This document shows positions 11,223-21,447 of a stretch of 64,000 bases of DNA, in pieces. A program made the position numbers and the translations under genes. The stretch covers positions 74,532,019 through 74,596,018 of the forward strand of contig NC_090729.1 in assembly GCF_036898095.1 (NCBI RefSeq), read 5' to 3'. Every line of letters starts with the position of its first letter. Position 1 is the first letter of the stretch. Below the pieces are notes generated by a model that was not told the origin of the DNA, did not search any database, and saw only the letters and a list, made by a program, of their open reading frames with translations. This DNA comes from Palaemon carinicauda (Eukaryota; Arthropoda; Malacostraca; Decapoda; Palaemonidae).

Positions 11223-12283
11223 GAGAAAGGGCCACTATTTCACTATCTCTAGCCTCTGAGGCTAGGGCAAACAAGAATATAACTTTTTGAGTCAAATCTT
11301 TCAGAGAGCAATTCTCGTTGTCCAATATCGAGGCAAAGTGTAGTACCTTATCCAAGGACCATGAAATGGGCTTTGGAGGAGCTGCAGGCCTAAGCCTAGC
11401 GTAGGCCTTGGGGATCTTGTTAAAGATTTCATTAGAAAAGTCTACTAGGAAGGCGTAGAGCAAGGGTCTAGTCAAGGCAGATTTACACGTAGTTATCGTG
11501 TTGGCTGCTAAACCTTGTTCATGAAGATGAATAAAGAAGGATAAACAGAAATCTGTTGAGATTTCTTTTGGTTTTCTTGCCTTGACAGAAGCAACCCACT
11601 TCTTCCAAGATGACTCATATTGCCTTGGTAGATTTAGACTTATATTCCTCTAAGAAGTCTATACTTTCTTTCGAGATTCCAAACCTTTTCCTTACTGGTA
11701 AGGAGAGAAAATCATGAGATGAAGATCTTGGGTTTTCTGTGATGAAGCGAAGACAGTCGACTTCTGTACTTATTGAGTCAGAACTGGGTCCGGCAGAGGA
11801 ATCAGCCTCGGCTGCAATTCCAATACTAGAGGGAACCAGTTGCTCTTGGGCCACTTGTGAGCCCCTAGGGCTGCTGTTCCTTGAAAAGATCTCAACTTGT
11901 TGAGGACCTTCAGCAGCAGGTTGGTTGGAGGGAACAGATAAATCCTGGTCCACCTGTTCCAGTCGAGGGACATGGTGTCCACTGCTTCCGCTAGAGGGTC
12001 CTCGTATAGGGCCACATACCGAGAAAGTTTCTCGTTGTCGCTCGTCGTGAAGAGGTCGATCTGCAGTTCTGGGACTTGATGTAAGATGAAGGAGAATGAT
12101 CTTGTGTCTAGGGACCATTCTGACTCTATCGGTGTTAGTCTGGATAGAGCGTCCGCCGTCACATTGCGGAAACCTTGAAGGTGAACTGCTGATAAATGCC
12201 ATCTCTTCTTTTCCGCTAAGTGGAAGATGGCCAACATTACTTGGTTGAGTTGGGGTGATCTCGAGACTTGACGATTCAGGCAT
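11222..12283 (-). pseudogene. DIRS A tyrosine recombinase, N-terminal part
   Basis: The frame 12283-11615 reads through DCLRFITENP and RKRFGISKESIDFLEEYK. A 2-base deletion near 11615-11630 shifts the frame against copy B. It then continues to 11222 with CARLRP-type sequence, SWSLDKVLHFAS and the first catalytic region (ALASEARDSEIVALS, where copy B has ALASGARVSEIVALS with the Arg). The N-terminal 170 codons lie in a different frame over the RNase H gene, as in copy B. Confidence 0.75.
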
Positions 12284-13535
12284 CTCATTATCATCTCGCT
12301 GTCCAGAATCAGTCTTATGTGGACTGAAGGGCGAGGGGACAATTTATTCAGTGTGAGGAAGACTGCCATGGCTTCCAAAATGTTGATGTGGAAGGTCTTG
12401 AATAGAGAGGACCAAGTTCCCTGGACTTTCCGTTGATGAGAGTGACCTCCCCATCCTTCCAATGATGCGTCCGTGTGGATGATGACCGAGGGTGGAGGCG
12501 GTTGCAGAGGCACTGACCTCTTCAAGTTCTTGGCCTCCGACCATGGCTTGAGAAGTGATCGTAGTCGGATCGGCATTGGTCTTATTAGATCTCTTTTAGC
12601 GTTTGATGCGTATCTTCTCCAGACTCCTGATGCATCTTTTAGCTGTGCTCTAAGCCCTGGGTCTGTCACTGATGCAAACTGAAGGGAGCCCAGCACTCTC
12701 TCCTGTTGGCGTCTTGAAATCCTGTCGGATTTTAGAAGTCTCTTGACAGATCCAGCTATCTCTCTCCTCTTCTTTAATGGAATGGAGAGACGATGTGACT
12801 GTAAGTCCCAAAATATGCCTAGCCATTGGAATTTCTGAGCTGGAGATAGTTGAGACTTTTTGGTGTTAATCTTGAATCCTAGATGTTCCAGGAACTGGAT
12901 CACTTTCTTGGATGCTTGCATGCATTTCGACTCGGATGCTGCCCACACCAGCCAATCGTCCAGATAGGATACCACCTGGACACCTTGTAGGCGTAGTTAT
13001 TGAACGACTGCATCTGCAAGCTTCGTGAAGATCCTTGGGGCTATGTTTAGTCTTAAGGGCATGGCTCTGAAAGCGTACTTTCTTTTTTGTAGCCTGAATC
13101 CTAGGTAGGAGGAGAGTTGGCGATTGATCGGAATATGCCAATAGGCATCTGCCATGTCTATGGAGATTGTGTATGCCCTTTTGGGCAATAGGGTCCTTAT
13201 GTGTTGAAGGGTCAGCATCCTGAACTTGTCGTTTTCTATGAACTTGTTGAGTGGCGACAAATCCAGAATGACTCTGAGTTTGTCTGAGTCCTTCTTGGGA
13301 ACACAAAACAGCCTTCCTTGGAACTTAATGGACTTTGCCCTCCTTATTACCCGTTTGCTCAAGAGTTCTTGGGTATATTCTTCCAGAAAGGGGGTGGAGT
13401 TTTGGAAGAAATGAGGAAATGATGGTGGAGCTGTCTTCCAGCTCCAACCCAGTCCGTTCTTGATTAGGCTGTGGGCCGATGGATCGAAGGTCCAGCGATT
13501 CCGGAATAGTCAGAGTCTTCCTCCTACTGGAAGCA
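11770..13535 (-). pseudogene. DIRS A reverse transcriptase/RNase H
   Basis: RT: IKFQGRLFCVPKKDS and LRVILDLSPLNKFI (about 13330-13210), SIDMADAYWHIPI (motif A, about 13150), YLDDWLVWAAS (catalytic motif, about 12960). RNase H: IIHTDASLEGWGG (about 12480), ILEAMAV, ILDSEMIMRCL and NVTADALSR. A C-terminal domain follows with LQIDLFTTSDNEKL and IYLFPPTNLLLKVL. This domain is seen after RNase H in DIRS elements and has been linked to a methyltransferase-like fold. Stops near 12995 (CAA to TAA) and near 13515 break the frame. Confidence 0.88.
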
Positions 13536-13537
13536 TC

Positions 13538-15495
13538 TCATTGCTTCTGGTGTCCGGAGGGCTTGCCTCCTTGACCGCGTCCTCCCCTACCCCCTCTTCC
13601 TCTTGAGGGACGTTTAGAGGAACCTCTACTTGACCTTCTACCTTTATAGCGAAAGGTAGTGGTCTGGTTGTCATAGGCGGGAGTGAAGGGTGGTGACTGA
13701 TTCACCACCTGCTGGGGTACCATCTGGTAGGTGGGTTGGGGCTGTGCCACCATCTTGGGCACCGAGGTCATGGGAAGTTGCTGCTGTTGTCTTGCGGGGC
13801 GAGAGGGCAACCATGGCCTCTTTGTCTTCCATTTTGGTTGGGGACCCTCATCCGGGGAAGACTTCCTTTTAGCCGACATACCCCACTTCTAGAGAAGATT
13901 CCTGTTCTCCGTGGCGGCCTTGTCGACTATCTCCTTGACCACTTCATTTGGGAAGAGGTCTTTCCCCCAGATATTGGAAGATATCAACTTCCTAGGTTCG
14001 TGTCTCACCGCAGCTGAGGCAAACACGAACTCCCTGCAAGGCCTTCTAGCCCTAACAAAGCCATAAAAGTCTTTAATCAGAGTTGCCAAATGTGTTTTGG
14101 CCAAGACCATGAACATGTCTGGGGACATATGTTCACTGGCCATCGCCTCCATAGTAATCTGGGGGGACAGAGAGGCAGCAAGCCTTTCCTTCGTCTCCTG
14201 CTCCCTACGCAGGAGTAAATCAGACAACTTGGGGAGGTTTTCGCTGAACTGACGTCCAGCGATATCTGCCTCCAACTTCCCGACTGAGAAGGTAAGCTGA
14301 ATATCTTTCCTTCCAGTCCTTGTGATCTGTAGGCAGGGCTAGGGAAAGAGGCCTACACTCCTCCAGTATAGGGCAAGGTTTCCCAGCTTCCACTGCCTTG
14401 ATCACCGCCTTGAACCCTTTCTCCGCAAAGGGAAAGGCCATTGTTGCTGGAGCAAGAAAGGAAGGGTGTTTCTTACTCAGGGCTGGCACCTTAGAATTAG
14501 TGAGGCCCCTGTCCTTCAGACTGCTGGCCAACAAAGCTTGAGCCTTTGTATGGTCAAGCACTATGACCTCCTTCGGCTCTGTCTCCTCTTTGGATACAGG
14601 TTCTGCATTTAGACGGACGAATCAGTCAGGGTAGGAATCAAAGCTGGGCCAGAACTCGATGTTCTTGATAAGGACAGCTCCCAGCATCTCCAAGATGAAG
14701 ATCTTCCCATTCGTGATGGGCATGTACTCAGCATGCCTCCATGGGTTCACCTCAGAACACGAGGGAAGATCCTTGACATTGAGTCTCTTATGAGACCCAC
14801 TGGACGCTGCAAGCTGATGAATCTCCTTCCTTAGCGCAGCTTCCCTCTCTTCCCTCCTCTTCTGGAACGTTTCCATCATGGCCATGATGGCAGACAGGGT
14901 CTTATCTGACATATCAGGTTAAGGAGCGGAGGACGCAGAGGGCACTGGTTCTGGGGCTGGAACCAACGAAATAGACACAGTTTCGATTTCATCCTCTTCC
15001 GTCTCTGGAGCCAACGTTGACTCCTCTTCCTGACCTTCAGCAAGAAGGTCCTTTTCGGTGTCTTCTGACACCTCTAACATCCTCTCGTCGTCTAGATGGA
15101 TGTCTTTCATCGCATCCGAGACATCCGTATCTACGGATATCTGGACACAAGGGATCTCAGGGATGAGGCTGTGGAATAACAGCATCTGCAGATGCTTTGG
15201 GGAATAGATAGGCCCTCATACGCTCGTTTGGGAGGTAAGGCCCCGTGGCATTTTTCTGGAAGCCACGAACCCATCTACGCTGCTTACTCTGAGCTGCATC
15301 CCTTGACTCCGTTGTCTTAGGATCTTTAAAGGCCTCACTAACTAAGGCTTTGCACACATTACATACATGGGGGTCCCAATATTTGAGAGGTCCCTTGGTG
15401 ATGGAACAATGGGAGTGTGTCCTACACTCCTCGTGGAGGCAGAAGTCCTTGCTGCGGACGTTGCAGAAGATGCCTCGGCACTTCACATGGTCCTC
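13538..15495 (-). pseudogene. DIRS A gag-like ORF1, broken
   Basis: Homologous to the open ORF1 of copy B. The N-terminal Cys/His-rich region (FCNVRSKDFCLHEECRTHSHC, YWDPHVCNVCKAL) lies at 15480-15340. An acidic linker follows at 15185-14919, then a central region with DHKDWKE-type and SNIWGKDLFPNEVVKE motifs (about 13960), and an Arg/Gly-rich tail (RGGRGGRGQGGK, about 13560). Frame changes near 15170, 14910, 14600, 14270 and 13885 split it into six pieces. It begins at the conserved splice acceptor at 15496-15497. Confidence 0.8.
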
Positions 15496-15530
15496 CTGTA
15501 AAGAGAGGAAAATAAAGTGAGTATAAGGTA
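15496..15530 (-). promoter_or_regulatory. Conserved 3' splice site before gag (DIRS A)
   Basis: On the minus strand the sequence reads TACTCAC (branch-like), then TTTATTTTCCTCTCTTTACAG directly before GAGGACC of gag. The pyrimidine-rich tract and CAG are at the same place in all four DIRS copies of the window. Confidence 0.6.
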
Positions 15531-17924
15531 GTTCATCTCACTAGATAAACTAATAAATATTATTAATAATATTTTCCATTTTATTTTATTGCATATAGCT
15601 TAGGATAGATAAATTAGAAATGAATTAGGAGAGACACATACATGTGTTTCCTGCCCAGCCAATTTCTGTGACCTCCCTAAAAATTAAGCCTAGGGTTATC
15701 CTCCTTAGGAGGCCCAATGGAAGTGTCTAGCTTATAAGGCTAGCTGCGTGTAACTTAACACCAACTTCCAAAGATTAGTAATGAGTGTCATTGGTAACTG
15801 ATCATCTATCAGTATATGGAAAGAGAGTTCCTTTTCTTATCTTATGTGGTCTCAGCAATAGACTGTGCCTGAACACACAGAGTATGTTGGAAATTTAACT
15901 ACTGTTTACTTTTATACCATAGTTTTCTGTTTGCAGTATGATCTATACTGCAAATATACTGGCTACTGTATAGACATATACTGTAGTTGTAGCTGGCATG
16001 TTGCTGGCAAGGCTAGCACCTTGGGCACAGTTCAACTGGCACAACATTGACTGAATTAGTAGCCGGTGGCTTGCCGGTCGCCGGCGGGTCACCGGCTGTC
16101 GGCACACTAGCCCAGTCAGCATTCTATGTGACAGGGTGGTGGCCGGTAGTCAGAACTCGGCCGGCTCTTGCCGGCTAAGTCAGTTGTGTCAGTAGATCAT
16201 TAGCTGTCGGCACACAATTCTAGCCAGCATCTTGCTGGCTAGGGTAGGGGCCGGCAGCCGCCAGTTAGGTTAGCTAGGGTAGGGGCCGGCAGCCGCCAGT
16301 TAGGTTAGTACCTGGCGGCACTAGCTGATAGAGAGAGAAAGCAAGGAGTGAAGGATGTTGTAAGAGCACTGTCTCACTTCTTTCCTCCGGAATGAGGGTT
16401 CAAATGGAAGGGGAGAATATTCAATATTCAGGCTTCCACCCATTCACCTCCATTGTCGGTCACTGCCGGACACCGGTTGTGAATGGCAATCCAAGAGAGG
16501 ACTGAAGAACACTCTATAGCAAAGGGATCTTCTGCCAGCAGCTGGTCCCGCCAACACAGCTATCCCAGAGCCTGTGTCCGAAGGGAAAGCTGAGCGACTA
16601 GGCCATACTAGCAGAAGCCCAAGCCGGCCCTACAACTTGCTGGCAAGCGGTGAGATTGCAGGACGATAGCCAAAGGGTTATGATAGCTAGGCAATCACTA
16701 AAGGACAGAGGGGGGAGGGAAAGGGTCCTGTATAGGGTGTGAGAGGAGCCGGCAGGTTACTGGTCCTACCGCACCCTAAGGAAGCTCTGTTTCAGTATCG
16801 GCGCCATCCTAGGTGGAAGGAGAATCTATTCTCCAACCTAGGGTCTGCCAATACAGTTAAGGGGCCGGCAGCCACCTAGCCGCCACCCTTAAACAAGAGA
16901 GAAACAGAGTTCCAGTGCCGGCGCCATCCTAGGCAGCAGAAGAATAACTGTTCTTCAGCCTAGGGTCTGCAAGCACAGGGCTAGTCTACTAGACTGCAGG
17001 GAGAAAGGGGTAAAACATATGACTCCTTCATGTGCAATCTAGGAAGGCTTAGCCTCCTATGCCAACAACATAAATCAACAGGGGAATCTCAGTCACCCTA
17101 CCGATCAGCTGCCGGCACAAGACTATATACTCTGAGGTTCTGACCCAAACACAAAGCTTAACATCTGCAGCTATTTGAAGGGGCAGAAAAACCCTAGCCT
17201 AGTCTTGCCTGAATGACAACTTGAGGCAGACCAACTAGGGTTGTAGACAAAGGCTACGCTCAGAGGGAAAGACGGATTACCCTATACACAAGGGTAACCG
17301 GGGAGTACAGTATGTATGAAAGTATACTAAAGCCACTAGGCTATTAGTCTAGTGGCAGTGAGATCAACTACCTAAATCATCGAAGCTCTCTCGTATACTA
17401 TCTCAGAAGAGGGAAGTTATATGCAATCGATATATCTTACATGTATGAATTGCCTAATTATCTTCATTTGAATTTAATAACACCAGGAAGGAACACTTAT
17501 TATATCATGCATGAAAGTAAACTAGAACGCCTAGGCTAGGAAGCCTAGCGTAAACAAGATCGGCTACCTGAATTGCCGACGCTAATGTGAATACAATCGT
17601 CATAATATAATTAATTCTTAGCAATGAACACTAAATAGCTAATATCATTTATGCTATTATACTTGGAAAGTCGTTCTGGCTAACTAAATAACTCATGCGT
17701 CACGAACGACAGCGCCGAAGACGCCTCCGGTTCAGGCAATAGCTCTGCCCAAAAACCAACTTAATTTTGACTTAATTTTTTACTTTACGGCAAGAGCTAA
17801 ATTTATACAACGTAAAGATCAAATACTCAACTTTCCAGAGGCAGAAGAAGCTGGAGATTGCATGATAAATCCGAAATATTGAGAGCTACCGGGAAAATCA
17901 CCGAGCGAGTTCGCTACAGAAAGA
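15531..17924 (-). other. DIRS A 5' leader, GCCGGC-rich, probably intronic
   Basis: No long open frame. It contains dense GCCGGC/CCGGC clusters at about 16050-16320, with more scattered to about 17120, and a near-repeat of a 41-base segment at 16225-16310. The homologue of copy B's candidate first exon, an ATG at 17863-17861 (minus strand), begins similarly but reaches TGA after 14 codons. The leader is taken as 5' UTR, largely an intron. Confidence 0.55.
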
Positions 17925-18257
17925 GGAATAAAGATGGCGGCGATGGTGGCGCCATCTGAGCACTCAAACAGTAACGGAGGAGGGGAACCTTATTAACGGC
18001 TCCTCTCTTATTTTTCCACTTTTCCCCCGCGAAGCGTAAACGCTGTGCGGGGTGCAGATTGCTATGTGGCGTGTCAAGAATACGTCCCCTGATATTTTGC
18101 GATATCCTTAAGGGAAACTTTAAGGATATTCGCGCCAGGAGTTAGAATTCTGGAGACCTTAAGTTAAATTCTCTGGGAATATCACTGTAGTTAAATATAT
18201 CCTAGGAAGCTACTTAAAGGAACCTTCCATTAGGACGACATGGCCTGAGCCCAAAAA
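17925..18257 (-). repeat. 5' terminal repeat of DIRS A
   Basis: The outer tip reads TTTTTGGGCTCAGGCCATG on the minus strand and is followed by about 300 bases that recur inverted within 7114-7490. This is the 5' member of the element's inverted terminal repeats. Confidence 0.8.
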
Positions 18258-18299
18258 GGGGACTATAGTTTCACAGAGAAGTCATGCGCAGTGTTGCAC

Positions 18300-18540
18300 A
18301 CCCACCGACTAAGATCTAGCGAGATGGGTGAGCAAGCTCTTCTGCCTGATGAAGGTTTGCGAGCAACCCAGGTTGCATGTCTTACATTATTACCCATGGT
18401 GGGTTTGCGAGACCCTTACCTAGTTCCTATAGCGTGTTTGCGAAACTCTCGCCTCGCCTTAGTAACCATGGCGGGTTTGCAAGACCCTCGCCTCGCTTAG
18501 TACCAATGGCGGTTTTGCGAGACCCTCCTCGCCAGTGTTA
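18300..18540 (+). repeat. Degenerate tandem repeat, GTTTGCGAGACCC type
   Basis: Four or five imperfect units share GTTTGCGAGACCCT and CCATGGCGG or CCTCGCCTTAGTA, with unit length about 35-50 bases. The frame 18291-18500 runs through the repeat and is not considered a gene. Confidence 0.6.
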
Positions 18541-18602
18541 GTGTGCGCTAGTGCTGGGCTGGGCATATTGATACTTCCAAAATAACCCCAGTATTGAAAG
18601 TA

Positions 18603-19859
18603 CAGTGAACCCTCGTTTATCGCGGTACAGTATACATACAAAAGATTCATGGAAAAGAAGCACATCCATTACATTTGTAGTACAGTAGTAGCCAACAGCA
18701 GCCTTACACCATTCTAATATGGTATGACTGCATCTGATTTGCGTTTCATGTTCGATTTAATTTTACTACGTACTGTATTCAGTACGGAATTATCGTATGA
18801 TCACATTCTCTTTTCGTGTTTTATTTCTTTCTGTGTTTAATTATATGTCATATGTAATGCAATGAACAATCAGTAAGAGCAGATATTACTAATTACAGTA
18901 TTAATGGAATTACAGGTAACGAAATATCGTATTTGGGGTCTTCAGATATTGCGGTATTTTCGAAATTTCCGGAAAATCCGCGATATGTATATATATATAT
19001 GGGTTATGAAAAAAATCCGCGAAGTGGTGAATCCGCGATGGTCGAACCGCGAAGTAGCGAGGGTTTCTCTGTATTTTACGTCTCTTCAGACGGAGGTGTC
19101 TTTTCCTGGGACACCTCTTCAACTTCTTCCTGGGACACTTCTTCAATTTCTTCCGAGGGCATTGTGATCGGAAGTTGCTGCCGCTGCTTCTTTTTTCGCT
19201 CTAAGTGCATCCTGTAGGGAGTCGTGTGTTCATCGATCTTGTTGCAGAATTGCATAGAACGAACCATATCCTCGTCCCACTCTTGCAACATTTCTTTCAC
19301 CTCCTTCGCAAGCTTGCAGAGCTTGGCAAGCCGTTCTAATGTTAAGCCCGTTTCTTCGACAATTTCTTGGATCTCTTCCTGTGTTTCACTGTCTTCTTCA
19401 CTGGCCGATTTTGTCAGGTCTTCGAGGTCTGCGGCCTCGTAACTTCTACCGTCTTTTAACATATCGAGAAGCGTCACCTTCTCAGCAATCGTCATCATCC
19501 TTCGGTGGCGTTTAGGCTCACTACCAGCCTTAGTAGAAGCAGAACGCTTGGGAGGCATTGTACAGTAGGGTTTAACAGAAAGTTCAACAAAAAGTTCAAC
19601 TTAAAACAGTCACGCACAGCACAGATTAAAGTCCGTAATAACTTAACAACATCTACACAGCGATACGGCGGGAGACAAAGTGACCGCAAAAACCTAGATG
19701 CTGCGGGTTGGAGATGCGGGCAAAACACCAATCACAGGCTAGATAACAAAACTTGAGTTCTGATTCGTCATCTATCAGCGCTTGAACCAATCACAACCCG
19801 TCTTATATGCTACGTAGGTTACCAATTCAAAGTACAAGATACCCTGCGTATACTGTACA

Positions 19860-19860
<1 letters not shown>
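18603..19860 (-). mobile_element. Tigger/pogo-type DNA transposon, internally deleted
   Basis: One end is CAGTGAACCCTCGTTTATCG at 18603, a typical Tigger-type terminus. A second terminus-like sequence, with CGCGAAGTAGCGAGGGTTT, lies at about 19040-19070. A transposase-derived frame follows at 19076-19558 on the minus strand. The 18640-19065 segment recurs at 28870-29316 and 46349-46722. The opposite terminus near 19850 is not clear. Confidence 0.6.
19076..19558 (-). CDS. Shortened Tigger/pogo transposase frame lacking the DDE domain
   Basis: A 160-residue open frame starts MPPKRSASTKAG with a helix-turn-helix start (MMTIAEKVTLLDMLKDGRSY, residues about 20-40) typical of CENP-B/pogo DNA-binding domains. 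It then jumps to an acidic, helical region (TGLTLERLAKLCKLAKEVKE) and CNKIDEHTTPYRMHLERKKK, which resemble Tigger C-termini. The catalytic DDE region, normally over 200 residues, is absent, yet the frame stays open. If made, it could at most be a partial DNA-binding protein. Chance survival of the frame is possible. Confidence 0.5.
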   Translation of the reverse strand: MPPKRSASTKAGSEPKRHRRMMTIAEKVTLLDMLKDGRSYEAADLEDLTKSASEEDSETQEEIQEIVEETGLTLERLAKLCKLAKEVKEMLQEWDEDMVRSMQFCNKIDEHTTPYRMHLERKKKQRQQLPITMPSEEIEEVSQEEVEEVSQEKTPPSEET

Positions 19861-19909
<49 letters not shown>

Positions 19910-20008
19910 TGATACTGTAATAATAATAATAATAATAATAATGATAATAATAACAATAATAATTTTAATAACAACAACAACAATAATAATAATAATAACA
20001 ATAATAAT
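19860..20008. repeat. TAA/CAA microsatellite
   Basis: Long run of TAA, AAT and CAA units with small interruptions, directly against the left end of DIRS B. Confidence 0.9.
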
Positions 20009-20530
20009 AAACGGATTTTGAGCGAAGCGAAAAATCTATTTTTGGGTGAGATGGCCATGTCGTCCTGATGGAAGTTCCTATAGGGTAGCTTCCTAGGGTA
20101 TATTACAACTACAGCGATATTCCCAGAGAATTTACCTTAAGGTACCAGAATTCTAACTCCTGGAGCGAGTATCCCTCGTGAAAGGGATATCGCGACATAT
20201 CAGAGGACGTATTCTAGACACGCCACATGGCAATCTACATCCTGGACAGAGATTTCGTCTCGTAGGAGGTGATTGGCGAGATACGAATTCGGGAAAGAAA
20301 AAGGGGAGCCGCTCCCAAGGCTTCCCTATCCCCCGATTCGTATGCGTGCGTATTCCTTGTAGCGTACACGAGGTGCTACAGATACTGTATGTAGGGAGGG
20401 GTCCTACAGCCCTTTCTTAGAAAGGCAAGGGCGGGTCCATCAGGACGACATGGCCATCTCACCCAAAAATAGATTTTTCGCTTCGCTCAAAATCCGTTTT
20501 TTGGGCTCAAGCCATGTCGTCCTGATGGAA
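20009..20530. repeat. 3' terminal palindrome of DIRS B
   Basis: Arms 20009-20072 and 20436-20499 are near-perfect inverted repeats. The enclosed 20073-20400 is an inverted near-identical copy of the 5' terminal repeat (28343-28665). The complement of the 5' outer tip follows at 20496-20530. Both members would encode the same chance peptide, which shows how close they are. Confidence 0.85.
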
Positions 20531-21447
20531 GTGTACCAGAGCATTACTGTATCTGTGGATTCTCAGAACGTGCCGTACTCCCCGGAGGTAATTTTTTCCC
20601 GGTCGACTAGACCTAGAGACCTAAGATGTTACCGTTATACATCTTTTCAACTAACTATAAACTATGTTAGAGCTTCCTGCCCCCTACAAGGAAGAGTCCT
20701 ACTAGACTCTGGAAAAGTCTTGAAGAGTACATATATCTATGTATGAATACCAGGCAAGCTAATATAGTGGTCTCGCCCTATATTAAGTAAAGCATAGTTT
20801 GTATAGAACCACTGCGTCAATATATATTGACCAGTAATCCGCACAATACTTGTATTGGACAAAGGTTTATATCCGCATAGGAAGAAACTAATAAAACCGC
20901 CCTCGTCCCTTTATGGGACGGAGTCCTCCCATTAGGGGACTACATAAACCAATGCAACATAGCTTGCATAACAGAACAATTCTATCAGAATTATCCCAGA
21001 TAAGATACATAGAATTAAATGCTCAATTATACCAATAAATTGACACAGGTGAAAGAGACGCAAGGTTCTCAAGAACAAGTTTATTGACAGACAATAAACA
21101 GACAGGTTAACAACAAATATATATATATATATATAAAAGAGGATAACCCAAAACTTTAAGCATAAGTATGATAGTAAACAGAACTTGTTTATCTGAAAGA
21201 AAAACCATTAAATGCCACTTTAATAAGATACCGAGGTATCAAGTCATAAAAGTCTGTATTACAAATCAATCACATTAGCGTTAGAAACGCTCGGCACACA
21301 TGTCTGTACTTATGCTAGGTTCACCTTTGAAAGAAGGAACAGTCTATGTAGGCACTTAGTGCCCTCATTTAGTTTGTAGTACAGTATGTACCTACACACT
21401 CACCCTGGACTTAATCGTCCCAATTAAGACCACTGTTCCTCGCAGAG
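20531..21447 (-). other. 3' non-coding region of DIRS B
   Basis: No gene is recognised. It includes a short TA run near 21120-21135. Confidence 0.55.

Larger units (their letters stand above)
7050..18257 (-). mobile_element. DIRS-type retrotransposon A (interrupted by a CR1-type LINE)
   Basis: Read on the minus strand: 5' terminal repeat (17925-18257), about 2.4 kb leader, gag (13538-15495), RT/RNase H (11770-13535), tyrosine recombinase (about 12283 down to 8465), 3' UTR and palindromic 3' end (7050-7588). A LINE splits the recombinase at 8938-11221; without it the element would be about 8.9 kb. Gene order, the YLDDWLVWA RT motif and the recombinase identify DIRS. Many stops and indels make it inactive. 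Confidence 0.88.

Noticed and set aside
19819..20058. Leucine-rich open frame on the minus strand
   Set aside because: Made by TAA/CAA microsatellite translation.
20178..20420. Open frame whose translation recurs on the other strand at 28344-28562
   Set aside because: The match comes from the inverted terminal repeats of DIRS B. The shared peptide is a by-product of DNA identity, not a gene.
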